DNA from: Vibrio atypicus
GTDB taxonomy: Bacteria > Pseudomonadota > Gammaproteobacteria > Enterobacterales > Vibrionaceae
Direction: 5' to 3'
Assembly (NCBI RefSeq): GCF_009811315.1
Contig: NZ_BLID01000001.1
Coordinates: forward strand, 248,001 to 312,000
DNA length: 64,000 nt
Made by a program: the position numbers and the translations under genes. The notes under the pieces are model-generated. The model was given only the letters and a program-made list of their open reading frames with translations. It searched no databases and was not told where the DNA came from. Shown here one piece after another: positions 54,923 through 63,975 of this stretch; position 1 is the first letter of the stretch; each line of letters begins with the position of its first letter.

Positions 54923-55651
54923 TTATGCTAGCCCCTGCCAGACTGCAGTTGCTCCACTAATACTACATAAAAGCAGAGCTCCGATTCGAATTTTCTCTTT
55001 TGGCAGCGAATGCGTGGTTAATTGGGCCAATTTATACCCCACCCAAGAGGCTGGAATAAGTGGCACTGAGATCCAAACGTGGTGCCACGTTAAAAAGCCT
55101 GCGGGCATTTGGATGACCAAAGAGATGATGGAACTGAATACGAAAAACGCTGACAAGTTACCACGCAATTGATTCGCTTCTTGATGCTGTAGCAGTAATG
55201 CCATTGGCGGACCACCAATCGCTGAGCTAGTACCGAAGAAACCCGAGAAAAAACCAGCAATGCCCATTTTCGTTGGTGTTGGCTCAATGCGAAACGGCAA
55301 TAAACTCACAACCACAGCAAACAATACCAAGATACCGAGCCAAAGAGCCAGCATATCAGTCGAAACCATGACAAGCAAAATGCCACCTGCAATGGAGCCC
55401 GGCACCCGACCTATTAGCGCCATCTTAAGCCCGCCAATTTCGACACTAGAACGATGTTTTAGGGCGTTTAAAATTGAGATAAATAGCGCAACCAAACAAA
55501 TGGGCGCAGGCACATAGTCAGGAGAAACAAGGATCAATAGCGGCGCAGCAACAATTGCTAATCCAAAACCAATCGCTGTTTGAACAAACGATCCAAGAAA
55601 AATTAGAAACGCAGCAATGAGCGCTTCATTTGTCATCCACTCAGCAAACAT
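54923..55651 (-). CDS. TSUP family (TauE/SafE) membrane transporter
   Basis: This is a 242-residue inner-membrane protein with about eight helices. FLGSFVQTAIGFGLAIVAAP and AGFFSGFFGTSSAIGGPPMALLLQ are the two conserved TauE/SafE halves. Members move sulfite, sulfonates or other organic anions; the substrate here is unknown. It is transcribed the same way as the ABM and MFS genes around it. Confidence 0.88.
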   Translation of the reverse strand: MFAEWMTNEALIAAFLIFLGSFVQTAIGFGLAIVAAPLLILVSPDYVPAPICLVALFISILNALKHRSSVEIGGLKMALIGRVPGSIAGGILLVMVSTDMLALWLGILVLFAVVVSLLPFRIEPTPTKMGIAGFFSGFFGTSSAIGGPPMALLLQHQEANQLRGNLSAFFVFSSIISLVIQMPAGFLTWHHVWISVPLIPASWVGYKLAQLTTHSLPKEKIRIGALLLCSISGATAVWQGLA

Positions 55652-55679
55652 AGAGATTATCTATTCTCTAGAAATAATT

Positions 55680-55714
55680 AAGCCCATCATAATCGAAATG
55701 AAAATAATGGGCTT
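55680..55714 (-). terminator. Possible terminator after the MFS gene
   Basis: AAGCCCAT and ATGGGCTT form an 8-bp stem with an 19-base loop. The T tract on the minus strand is poor, so it may only be a weak terminator. Confidence 0.45.
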
Positions 55715-55733
55715 TTGTTTTTATTGAATTTTA

Positions 55734-56954
55734 TTATGCAGTCGCTTGAGCTGTCACTCTCACTAATGGCTTATCATTGATTGGTAAGTGGATTAATGCC
55801 GCTGCAAATGCGAGAACGACTGTTGACCACCAGATCGGCTCATATGAACCATAGTAATCGTAAATACGACCGCCAACCCAAGCCCCAAGAAAGCTCCCTA
55901 CTTGGTGAGTAAAGAACACTAAGCCATAAAGCGTAGATAAATACTTAGCCCCAAAGATCTGTCTCACGAGCCCTGACGTTAATGGCACGGTTCCTAGCCA
56001 ACAGAAGCCAATCGCCCCGCCAAATATCGCTGCGGTATGCTCTGTCACAGGTAGCGTTACGAAAGCGCCAATTACAGCCGTTCGCATCAGGTAGAGCGCA
56101 GACATCACATGGCGTTTACTGTACTTATCGCCCATCACGCCCCAGAAATAAGAACCGAAGATATTAAAAATACCCACGTATGCCAATGCCATTGCTGCCG
56201 TCGACGCTGGTAGATGTTTGTCTGCAAGATAGCTCGGTAAATGAGTCGCAATAAACATCACATGGAAGCCACAAACAAAGAAGCCTGCGTGGATAAGCCA
56301 ATAACCTTTATGAGCAAAAGCTTCTTTTAACGCCTGCTTAAGCGTTTGATTATCGTCTGCATTTTGGGTTGTCGCATTGCCCTGTTTTGGTTTTGCGCTC
56401 TTCATAAATAATGCAAATGCAATCATGGTGCTACATAGCATTGCAAAGCCTTGTAGCGCACCTTGCCAGCCAAAATCCGTCAGCATCGCTTGCGCGCCCG
56501 GGATCATGGCAAACATACCAAATGACCCAGCGGCCGTGGTTAAGCCAAATGCTTTCGCCGTATGCTCTGCCGGTACAACCTTAGCAACAGCACCTAAAAC
56601 AATGACATAGCTGGTTGCACTCAAGCCTAAACCAACAAGAATACCAAGTGACAAATACAGCATGCTTGGTTCAACCGCGATAGAGGTTAAATACAAGCCT
56701 AATCCATAGGAAATAGCACCCAATATGATAATGCGCTTAGCACCAAAACGGTCAGCAGCCATACCAACAAAAGGCTGAAAAACACCAAACAACAGGTTTT
56801 GCAGTGCGATAGCAAAGCTAAAGAACTCGCGCCCTGTTTGAAAATGGTCAGAGATTGGCATCATGAAAATGCCGAATGATTGTCTGATCCCTAGACAAGT
56901 AATAAGGATAGCGATTCCTAGCCAAACCATAATTGGAAAACGAAAAATGCTCAT
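55734..56954 (-). CDS. MFS transporter (OFA/monocarboxylate-like)
   Basis: This is a 406-residue transporter with twelve helices. GIRQSFGIFMMPISDHF and MAADRFGAKRIIILGAISYG form the first half signature, and GVMGDKYSKRHVMSALYLMR the second. It resembles oxalate/formate and monocarboxylate carriers; the substrate is unknown. AAAGGAA precedes the ATG. It follows a 58-residue gene by 23 bases, probably as one operon. Confidence 0.87.
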   Translation of the reverse strand: MSIFRFPIMVWLGIAILITCLGIRQSFGIFMMPISDHFQTGREFFSFAIALQNLLFGVFQPFVGMAADRFGAKRIIILGAISYGLGLYLTSIAVEPSMLYLSLGILVGLGLSATSYVIVLGAVAKVVPAEHTAKAFGLTTAAGSFGMFAMIPGAQAMLTDFGWQGALQGFAMLCSTMIAFALFMKSAKPKQGNATTQNADDNQTLKQALKEAFAHKGYWLIHAGFFVCGFHVMFIATHLPSYLADKHLPASTAAMALAYVGIFNIFGSYFWGVMGDKYSKRHVMSALYLMRTAVIGAFVTLPVTEHTAAIFGGAIGFCWLGTVPLTSGLVRQIFGAKYLSTLYGLVFFTHQVGSFLGAWVGGRIYDYYGSYEPIWWSTVVLAFAAALIHLPINDKPLVRVTAQATA

Positions 56955-56977
56955 GGAAATTCCTTTAAGACAATGTC

Positions 56978-57154
56978 TTAATGATGGTGATGAGAATGGT
57001 CTTGGCTATCACCCGTTTGTTGGTGACAACCGCTATTGATCGCTTGCTGCGCCAATACATCGAGCAACGTAGGCGAGTGATGTACTGCCACAAGTGTAAG
57101 TGCCAAAAGCAGCCCCATTCTCATAAGCTGAGCAAAAAGTGATTGAGAAAACAT
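56978..57154 (-). CDS. Small His-tailed protein, 58 residues
   Basis: This small gene encodes a hydrophobic segment (about 12-25, GLLLALTLVAV) and a polar tail ending in HSHHHH, with one Cys in SGCHQQ. It lies 23 bases before the MFS gene on the same strand. The ribosome site is weak. The hydrophobic part could be a signal or anchor, and the tail could bind metal. Function unknown. It is chosen over an out-of-frame frame in the same place because its start and stop fit the MFS operon. Confidence 0.55.
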   Translation of the reverse strand: MFSQSLFAQLMRMGLLLALTLVAVHHSPTLLDVLAQQAINSGCHQQTGDSQDHSHHHH

Positions 57155-57301
57155 AGTTTAGTGTCTCAGCGTAGTGGTAAAAAAGAGCGCGAAGTGTAGA
57201 GATCTCCGCGCAATGACTCAAATGACATTTAATCAATTATGCTATGCGTTTTTTGCATACATCGAGCTCTGATTTCAATTCAACGCTGGATAAGACATCA
57301 A

Positions 57302-57315
57302 TTGACTCAAATCAA
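57302..57315. promoter_or_regulatory. Candidate FNR box upstream of norR
   Basis: TTGACTCAAATCAA matches TTGAT-N4-ATCAA with one mismatch. It is 88 bases before norR and 150 bases before the divergent small gene. The first 10-base core TGACTCAAAT is also found at 57214-57223. Confidence 0.4.
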
Positions 57316-57402
57316 ACGTACAGCGTTTATACACCTTAGTGCGATGTTAAAATGACAACAGCTTGTTAGGATGCGGTCACCCGAAACAAACTGAAAGACG
57401 TC

Positions 57403-58932
57403 ATGAGCCCAAACCTAAACCAAGTATTGCTAGATATCGCACTCAACCTAAGCTCTAACTTAAACAGTGAAACTCAATATCAGCACTTAATTGACGGCAT
57501 CGATCGTGTCTTTCCATGTGATGCTAGTGCGCTGTTTATCTTAGACCAAGATGGATTTCTAACCCCGGTTGCCGCTAAAGGTTTGTCGAGCAGTGTATTA
57601 GGACGACGTTTTTTCCCTAACGCTCACCCTCGCTTAGAAGCCATCATGCAAAGCAAACAGCCAGTGCGCTTCGACGCCAATTGCGATCTACCCGATCCTT
57701 TCAGTGGCGTATTACTTAGTGAAGAATCTGAATTAGATGTTCATGACTGTTTAGGCTGTAGCTTATATGTGGAAGGACAATTAGTAGGTATCCTTACTTT
57801 AGACTCAATGACGGTTGGGGCTTTTGATGTCATTGAGCCAGTCACCATTGAAACCTTTGCGGCCCTTGCAGCTGCGACGTTAAGAAACATTGGCCAAATT
57901 AAAGCGCTAAAAGCTCAAAACAAAAAACAAAGACATGTCACCGAAACCTTGATTCAGCAAGCCCGCTCTAAACAAGGTGAGATGATAGGCCTTAGCCAAC
58001 AAATACAAAAGCTGCGAAACAACATCGCGACAGTAGCAAAGTCTGACTACGCCGTTCTCATCACAGGCGAAACAGGAGTCGGAAAGGAGCTTGTCGCGCA
58101 CAGTGTTCATGCTCAATCCCACCGTTGTGACAAGCCAATGATTTACGTCAACTGTGCCGCACTTCCAGAAGGTTTGGCAGAGAGTGAATTGTTTGGCCAT
58201 GTCAAAGGCGCGTTTACCGGAGCAAACAGTAACCGCGCAGGTAAATTTGAGTTAGCGGACGGGGGAACCATTTTCTTAGATGAACTGGGCGAGCTACCCC
58301 TCATACTTCAAGCAAAGCTTCTTCGGGTTATTCAGCAAGGTGAGCTGCAACGAGTCGGCAGTGATAAGCACTTGCTCGTCAATGTCCGTATCATTGCTGC
58401 CACCAACCGTAACTTGGAACAAGAGGTCGAACAAGGTCAGTTTCGGGCGGATCTCTACCATCGACTAAATGTTTTTCCAATCTCGGTGCCACCGTTAAAG
58501 CAGCGCGAAGGCGATATCCCAGTTTTAGCTGGCTACCTACTTGAGAAAGTTCGTAGTCAGTTTAATATCCCAAATCTACACCTTCACCCTAAGGCGTTGA
58601 CTCAATTAGAAAAGCAGCCTTGGCCAGGTAATGTTCGTGAGCTTGAGCACACACTTACACGCGCGGCGTTAAGAGCAATACAAGAACAGCAGCATATTAT
58701 TCATACCCACCATTTTGACATCACCCTTGAAGATATCGATGTCAAAAATACATCAAAGTATTTCCCTCCAACGAGCCAGGGCATGCGTTGTTTAGTTGAA
58801 GACTACCAAAAAGATTTAATCGTCCATGCACTTGAAAAATCGAACGGAACTTGGTCAAAAGCCGCCGAGTTTTTGCAAATGGACAGAGGAAATTTATATC
58901 GAATGGGTAAGAAATTTGATCTATCAAATTAG
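57403..58932 (+). CDS. norR: Nitric oxide-responsive sigma-54 activator NorR
   Basis: This is a 509-residue enhancer-binding protein. An N-terminal GAF domain (about 1-170) senses NO by a mononuclear iron in NorR. The AAA+ domain has Walker A GETGVGKE (near 223), the sigma-54 contact GAFTGA, and Walker [14 protein letters not shown]. The C-terminal Fis-type helix-turn-helix is [22 protein letters not shown]. It is followed by hcp with a sigma-54-type promoter, so hcp is its probable target. Confidence 0.92.
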   Translation: MSPNLNQVLLDIALNLSSNLNSETQYQHLIDGIDRVFPCDASALFILDQDGFLTPVAAKGLSSSVLGRRFFPNAHPRLEAIMQSKQPVRFDANCDLPDPFSGVLLSEESELDVHDCLGCSLYVEGQLVGILTLDSMTVGAFDVIEPVTIETFAALAAATLRNIGQIKALKAQNKKQRHVTETLIQQARSKQGEMIGLSQQIQKLRNNIATVAKSDYAVLITGETGVGKELVAHSVHAQSHRCDKPMIYVNCAALPEGLAESELFGHVKGAFTGANSNRAGKFELADGGTIFLDELGELPLILQAKLLRVIQQGELQRVGSDKHLLVNVRIIAATNRNLEQEVEQGQFRADLYHRLNVFPISVPPLKQREGDIPVLAGYLLEKVRSQFNIPNLHLHPKALTQLEKQPWPGNVRELEHTLTRAALRAIQEQQHIIHTHHFDITLEDIDVKNTSKYFPPTSQGMRCLVEDYQKDLIVHALEKSNGTWSKAAEFLQMDRGNLYRMGKKFDLSN

Positions 58933-58947
58933 GTAAGCCACCTCATT

Positions 58948-58987
58948 GATGTATAAAAGACATCATTCTTGTTGTCTTTTATACATC
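58948..58987. repeat. 15-bp perfect inverted repeat between norR and hcp
   Basis: GATGTATAAAAGACA (58948-58962) and TGTCTTTTATACATC (58973-58987) are perfect arms around 10 bases. It starts 16 bases after norR and lies 53 bases upstream of the -24/-12 promoter. It could be the NorR enhancer or a norR terminator; there is no T tract after the stem. Confidence 0.6.
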
Positions 58988-59039
58988 GCAACATTTATCA
59001 AAACAGCACTAAATCACTATAAATCAACAACTTAAAAAC

Positions 59040-59055
59040 TGGCACGTTACCTGCA
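59040..59055 (+). promoter_or_regulatory. Sigma-54 (-24/-12) promoter of hcp
   Basis: TGGCACGTTACCTGCA has the GG-N10-GC spacing and TGGCAC -24 element of sigma-54 promoters. It lies 65 bases before the hcp start, downstream of the norR gene. Confidence 0.8.
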
Positions 59056-59119
59056 CTTACAGTGACATATAACGAACGGCTAGACCGTCAGACTAAATAA
59101 CCGTTACTGGAGAAGCGCA

Positions 59120-60781
59120 ATGTTCTGTATTCAATGTGAACAGACTATTCAAACCCCTGCTGTTAAGGGCTGCTCATTTGCACAAGGTATGTGTGGTAAA
59201 ACATCTGAAGTTTCAGATCTACAAGATGTACTCGTGTACACCCTTCAAGGAGTTTCTTACTGGGCAGAGCAAGCTCTTAAATTTGATATCGTTGACAACG
59301 AAATCAACCAATGGGCACCAAGAGCATTCTTCTCGACTCTAACTAACGTCAACTTCGATCCAGCGCGTATTCTCGAGCTAGCGACTCAAGCGGCACAGTT
59401 TAAAGCGCGCCTTAAAGATCAGACGATTACAGCGGCGACTGTAAGCGATACAAAATTGGAAGAAGCACCTGCTGTAGCTAACTTCGAATTGCCAGCAACA
59501 GCTGAAGCTATCTTAGAATTTGCACCTCAAGTGGCGGTAAACCGCGGTTACCAAGAGATCAGCGAAGATGTGATTGGCCTGCGTCTACTTTGCCTATACG
59601 GCCTGAAAGGTGCTGCGGCATACATGGAACACGCTCGCGTATTAGAACAAACTAACGACGAGATCTACGCAGAATACCACCAAATCATGGGCTGGCTAGG
59701 CACAGACCCAACCGATCTTGGTGCGCTACTAGACTGTTCAATGCAAATCGGTTTGATGAACTACAAAGTGATGGAAATGCTTGATGCAGGTGAGACGGCG
59801 ACATTTGGTCACCCTACTCCTACCGCTGTCAACGTGAAAACCGTCAAAGGTAAAGCCATCCTTGTTTCTGGCCACGACTTGCACGATCTAGAAAAAATCC
59901 TTCAACAGACCGAAGGCAAAGGCATCAACGTTTACACTAACGGTGAAATGCTTCCAGCTCACGGTTACCCAGAACTAAACAAGTACCCTCACTTGGTTGG
60001 TAACTACGGCAGCGCTTGGCAGAACCAGCAAAAAGAGTTTGCTAACTTCCCTGGCGCGATTGTGATGACATCTAACTGTCTCCTCAACCCAAATGTCGGC
60101 CAATATGCAGATCGCCTATTTACGCGTAGCATCGTTGGTTGGCCTGGTGTTGCACACCTAGAAGGCGACGATTTTAGTGCTGTGATTGATTGCGCACTCG
60201 CTCAAGAAGGCTTCAAGCACGACGAAATCGAACAGATGATCACCGTTGGCTTTGGTCGCAATGCACTAATGGAAGCAGCGCCTGCCGTTGTTGAACAAGT
60301 GAAAGAAGGTAACATCAAACACTTCTTCCTAGTTGGCGGCTGTGATGGTGATAAATCTGAGCGTAGCTACTACACCGACTTTACCGCAGCAGCACCTGAA
60401 GATAGCGTCATCTTAACCCTCGCTTGTGGTAAATTCCGCTTCAACAAAAACCAATTTGGCGACATCAACGGCATTCCTCGTCTTCTTGATGTTGGTCAGT
60501 GTAACGATGCGTACTCTGCAATCCAGCTTGCGCTAGCACTATCGAAAGAGTTCGATTGTGACATTAACGAGTTACCTCTAACGCTAGTTCTTTCTTGGTT
60601 TGAACAAAAAGCGATCGTTATCTTACTGACTCTATTCGCATTAGGCGTTAAAGGTATCTACACAGGTCCAACAGCACCAGCATTCTTGACTGACAACCTA
60701 CTGGCTATCATCCAAGAGAAATTCGATATGCGCAGTATTGGTAACGTAAAAGACGATCTAAAAACAATCCTAGCGGCTTAA
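59120..60781 (+). CDS. hcp: Hybrid cluster protein (hydroxylamine reductase)
   Basis: This 553-residue iron-sulfur enzyme reduces NO or hydroxylamine and also acts as a protein S-nitrosylase in E. coli. The N-terminal cluster motif is C3-xx-C6-x11-C18-x6-C25 ([18 protein letters not shown]...MC), the enteric spacing. Hybrid cluster ligands lie in [19 protein letters not shown] and [24 protein letters not shown] precedes the ATG by 8 bases. It follows norR and precedes hcr, but a terminator separates it from hcr. Confidence 0.96.
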   Translation: MFCIQCEQTIQTPAVKGCSFAQGMCGKTSEVSDLQDVLVYTLQGVSYWAEQALKFDIVDNEINQWAPRAFFSTLTNVNFDPARILELATQAAQFKARLKDQTITAATVSDTKLEEAPAVANFELPATAEAILEFAPQVAVNRGYQEISEDVIGLRLLCLYGLKGAAAYMEHARVLEQTNDEIYAEYHQIMGWLGTDPTDLGALLDCSMQIGLMNYKVMEMLDAGETATFGHPTPTAVNVKTVKGKAILVSGHDLHDLEKILQQTEGKGINVYTNGEMLPAHGYPELNKYPHLVGNYGSAWQNQQKEFANFPGAIVMTSNCLLNPNVGQYADRLFTRSIVGWPGVAHLEGDDFSAVIDCALAQEGFKHDEIEQMITVGFGRNALMEAAPAVVEQVKEGNIKHFFLVGGCDGDKSERSYYTDFTAAAPEDSVILTLACGKFRFNKNQFGDINGIPRLLDVGQCNDAYSAIQLALALSKEFDCDINELPLTLVLSWFEQKAIVILLTLFALGVKGIYTGPTAPAFLTDNLLAIIQEKFDMRSIGNVKDDLKTILAA

Positions 60782-60795
60782 TTTTTATCCCTGCT

Positions 60796-60826
60796 CGCCC
60801 AATCATCGCTGTGATTGGGCGCTTTT
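60796..60826 (+). terminator. Terminator between hcp and hcr
   Basis: CGCCCAATCA and TGATTGGGCG form a perfect 10-bp stem around TCGCTG, followed by CTTTTT. It lies 15 bases before the hcr start, so hcr may be made by partial read-through. Confidence 0.88.
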
Positions 60827-60840
60827 TGTGAGAGAACTTA

Positions 60841-61881
60841 ATGATTACAGAGTGGTTAAACAATCAGCCTGCAACACTACGCTGCAGCGACAAATGGCAG
60901 GAAACCGTCGACACCGTTAGCATTAAACTGATCAACCCAAATGATGAACTTTACCAATTTGACTTCAAGCCAGGTCAGTTTGTTTCACTGGGCTTTGAAA
61001 TCAATGGCAAGCTAGAATACCGAGCATACTCTATAAGCTCGATTCCAGGTCAAAACCACCTTCAACTTACCGTTAAACGTGTAGAAGGCGGTATTGTATC
61101 TAATCACATCATTGACCATTTAAGCCTTGGTAGTGATGTAAAAGTGCTTGCGCCTACTGGTCCCTTCAATTCCGTAGATTGTCAGCCAAAACAAAAAGTG
61201 GCAGTACTCAGTGCTGGCTGCGGGATTACTCCCGTGATTGCAATGGCAAAAACCTGGTTGAGTAATAATGCCGATATAGAGATCACTTTTGTTCATATGG
61301 CTAAAAGTGCATCACAAACCATCTATTTTGATGAGTTAGAGTCGCTTTCTGCCCTGTACGAAAATTTCAACTTACGTCTACTCCTCAAAGACAATACAGG
61401 TACTCGCCACCCGCAAGGTCGCCTAGACAAGGCATGGCTAGAGACACTCTGCCCAGACATTGCTGAGCGTACAGTTTACCTTTGTGGACCAACGCAGTTC
61501 ATGCAAGATATGGAAAGTAATGCCTTAGAGCTTGGCGTTTCACCAGAGAATTTTCACCAAGAGAGTTTTACGCCAGTTGAATCTCAGCAAGAGAGCGCAG
61601 ATCAAAAGAGCAATGGTGTCGTTCAATTCGACGTACCTGATTTTGGCGTTGCAACAGAAGTGGCTCAAGGGGCGACCCTAGCGGATGTATTGGAAGAGAA
61701 CGGCGTGCCAATCATCATCGCCTGCCGCAGTGGTATGTGTGGCTCTTGCAAATGCAAAATTACTAAAGGCGAAGTAAGCCGAACCAGTACAGAAACGCTT
61801 ACAGAAGAAGATATCGCGAATGGCTATACGTTGGCTTGCTCTAGTCAAATTCAAACGGATGTCGAAGTGTCACTGAGCTAG
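60841..61881 (+). CDS. hcr: NADH oxidoreductase Hcr (HCP reductase)
   Basis: This 346-residue flavoprotein supplies electrons to Hcp. The FAD domain has YRAYSISSIPG (near 60), the NAD domain has AGCGITPVIAMAK and VYLCGPTQFMQDME, and the C-terminal [2Fe-2S] ferredoxin has CRSGMCGSCKCK and LACSS. This is the Hcr layout. It probably depends on the upstream hcp promoter. Confidence 0.93.
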   Translation: MITEWLNNQPATLRCSDKWQETVDTVSIKLINPNDELYQFDFKPGQFVSLGFEINGKLEYRAYSISSIPGQNHLQLTVKRVEGGIVSNHIIDHLSLGSDVKVLAPTGPFNSVDCQPKQKVAVLSAGCGITPVIAMAKTWLSNNADIEITFVHMAKSASQTIYFDELESLSALYENFNLRLLLKDNTGTRHPQGRLDKAWLETLCPDIAERTVYLCGPTQFMQDMESNALELGVSPENFHQESFTPVESQQESADQKSNGVVQFDVPDFGVATEVAQGATLADVLEENGVPIIIACRSGMCGSCKCKITKGEVSRTSTETLTEEDIANGYTLACSSQIQTDVEVSLS

Positions 61882-61914
61882 TCCTATCCGACGAACCTGA
61901 CACAACAAACAATA

Positions 61915-61942
61915 AACGCCCACGAATCACATCGCGGGCGTT
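61915..61942. terminator. Hairpin between convergent hcr and DUF1566 genes
   Basis: AACGCCC and GGGCGTT form a 7-bp stem with an extra CG pair inside, in the gap between convergent genes. T tracts are short on both sides. Confidence 0.6.
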
Positions 61943-61957
61943 AATCTTCTGCATTAT

Positions 61958-62536
61958 TTACTCTGCATTCTGCTCTTCAGCAACCAGCAAAACACTCAGC
62001 TTTGCCGAAGTCATCTCATAAGCGTAAGTTTCTGCATTTCGAGTATCAAACACCATGATATTTGACGACTCTGGGAAATGATTGTTACTCCAAACGTAAG
62101 CTGTTACATCACCATCAATCGTTCGGCTTGTGTAAGCGCCATTGAAAGCTTTAGCGTTAAGCGCTGGCGTTCGACAAGAATACTCAGCCAAGCTCACTAG
62201 CTCTTTGATATTAGGCATACGCCACTTCTCTTTACCCGCAAATTGGTGCAAGGAATGGCTTTCGCTATCATTGATCGACTGCACTTCACTTAATGCGGCC
62301 TGCCAAAACATTCCTGTCGGTTTGCCTGTACAACTGTTTTGAGCTGCATTCCAAGTCTGGCCAAGAGGACAACGCATCCAAGTCAAACCTGTGACCTTAT
62401 CTTTTATGGTGCCATTATCATTAAACGTATAGCGAATGTTAGGAGCACTTTTTGAAAACTCAATAGAGCACTCTTGAGCGGCCATTGAGAAGGTTGAGAT
62501 AACCGTCAACGCTAAACCAATCGTCAGTTTTTTCAT
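61958..62536 (-). CDS. DUF1566 (Lcl C-terminal-like) exported protein
   Basis: This 192-residue protein has a signal peptide (cleavage near SMAA-QE) and a DUF1566 domain: VTGLTWMRCPLGQTW, WRMPNIKELVSLAEYSC and YVWSNNHFP. It resembles the larger neighbouring DUF1566 protein, whose stop codon shares one base with its ATG (TAATG), so the two are coupled. Function unknown; members are often cell-surface or sugar-related. Confidence 0.8.
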   Translation of the reverse strand: MKKLTIGLALTVISTFSMAAQECSIEFSKSAPNIRYTFNDNGTIKDKVTGLTWMRCPLGQTWNAAQNSCTGKPTGMFWQAALSEVQSINDSESHSLHQFAGKEKWRMPNIKELVSLAEYSCRTPALNAKAFNGAYTSRTIDGDVTAYVWSNNHFPESSNIMVFDTRNAETYAYEMTSAKLSVLLVAEEQNAE

Positions 62537-63975
62537 TAGTTTGTCTCCACATCTGCTACTAGGCGGGTTGCCAATTGGTATGAATCGTAATTATCTACAG
62601 GTGTTTTATCACTATAGATTTCCACCATATAAGTTAGGCCGCGATCTGTACCTCGGGTTTGAACCGCGTTGTAGTAAAACCCGCCTTGTGTAGCTTGCGC
62701 AGAATATTCCGAGAACATATCAAACGTTGTCCAAACCACGCCAGTTTCAAAGTAACTCGCCTTACTTTGAAGTGGGAAATATTGTGTGTCAAAACCGTAT
62801 ACAAGCCCATCTGAATCCGTGGCTGTTTCACCAAAGTCTATTAAGTTATAAACCTCACCAGGGGTTGGTAGACGCCAATTTGAAATACCACATACTTGTT
62901 CACTGTTTAGATGCGCTACGTACTGCTCTGTCGTGCAAATGCCTTTGCCATCTTCACAACCAAGTACTTTCAAATCTTCAATGAAAGGTTCGAAACTGCC
63001 TGATTTCTGATAGGCAAATAAACGATCAAAGTGACGTGGCGAGTCTGCATTATCGAGTTTTTTCTCCCAAACAAGCCCTGTTCGCTCATCTTGAACACAA
63101 GACCACTCTTGAGCATTCGCTGCAAGCGCTTGCCCATTGTTATCCAATTTGACGAATTTGAAGCCGCCATCAGCTTGATCATGACCATAAGCCGCATCTT
63201 GACCTGGATAATCGGCCGGAGCATCAGCAACTTCACCGTCATCAGAAAGGTATTGAGTAATACCGGTGTCGTTAAAGCCTTTCAAAGTCACCGTTGTTTC
63301 TAGTTTTTCAAGTACCTCACTCGCCGCTTGATCTGTTGGAGCAGCATCCAAAACAAAGCTTCGATAGCGCTCTAGGTTAGAAGCTAACGCAAATAACTGA
63401 GTATTAAGATCCGTCTTGTCCATCGCGCTCGTCAAAGCCAAAACATTTTGTTCAAGCGTTTGGTATTCCGCACTGTCACCGCGATTGATGATGTCGTCCG
63501 TCGGTAAGCCCAGTTGATTAAACTGTTCTTCTACTTTTAGGAGGGCGGCTTGCAGCGTATCACCCGATGCTACCTGTCCTGCAATTAGAGTAGTCACGCC
63601 ATTAATATCATTCCCACTGCTTTGACGTTTACCCGGCGCAATAATGACAGAGTAATTCGCAGCCGATGCGGTGTTCGAGCGAGAAGAAAGCGTCGTAGCC
63701 CCCGTATCCAAGGTAACCACAATAGGAGAGTTTAAAACCGCCTTGTTGATACTCGTGATTGAGTAAGCGCCATTTTTTGCTGTCGTCGTTGGTTCGCCAC
63801 TATTACAAACAAAGTCTTGGTTTAAGTCGATGCATACTTGCTCGTTACCTTGCGCAGCGTGAGCATTGATAGTGCCCGAAATAGTATAAGTTGGCGCGCT
63901 TTCATCGGAGCCGCCTGAACCACCACAACCGGCCAACATGACCGCTGCGGCAAGCAGAGTTAATTGAGTTTTCAT
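62536..63975 (-). CDS. DUF1566 lipoprotein with N-terminal Ig-like region
   Basis: This lipoprotein of about 479 residues has lipobox MLAGC (C17) and a Gly/Ser-rich linker. The N-terminal region with NEQVCIDLNQDFVCNSGEPTT, then GAYSITS, looks like a carboxypeptidase-regulatory or SD-repeat type beta module. The C-terminal DUF1566 domain carries ERTGLVWEKKL, WRLPTPGEVYNLIDFGE, GVVWTTFDMF and RLVAD. The ATG at 63975 is chosen over 63984 because it begins the signal peptide. It is coupled to the smaller DUF1566 gene downstream. Function unknown. Confidence 0.8.
   Translation of the reverse strand: MKTQLTLLAAAVMLAGCGGSGGSDESAPTYTISGTINAHAAQGNEQVCIDLNQDFVCNSGEPTTTAKNGAYSITSINKAVLNSPIVVTLDTGATTLSSRSNTASAANYSVIIAPGKRQSSGNDINGVTTLIAGQVASGDTLQAALLKVEEQFNQLGLPTDDIINRGDSAEYQTLEQNVLALTSAMDKTDLNTQLFALASNLERYRSFVLDAAPTDQAASEVLEKLETTVTLKGFNDTGITQYLSDDGEVADAPADYPGQDAAYGHDQADGGFKFVKLDNNGQALAANAQEWSCVQDERTGLVWEKKLDNADSPRHFDRLFAYQKSGSFEPFIEDLKVLGCEDGKGICTTEQYVAHLNSEQVCGISNWRLPTPGEVYNLIDFGETATDSDGLVYGFDTQYFPLQSKASYFETGVVWTTFDMFSEYSAQATQGGFYYNAVQTRGTDRGLTYMVEIYSDKTPVDNYDSYQLATRLVADVETN

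Noticed and set aside
57033..57236. 67-residue frame in the gap before norR
   Set aside because: It is out of frame with the better 58-residue gene, has no ribosome site and does not end at the MFS operon; likely a shadow.
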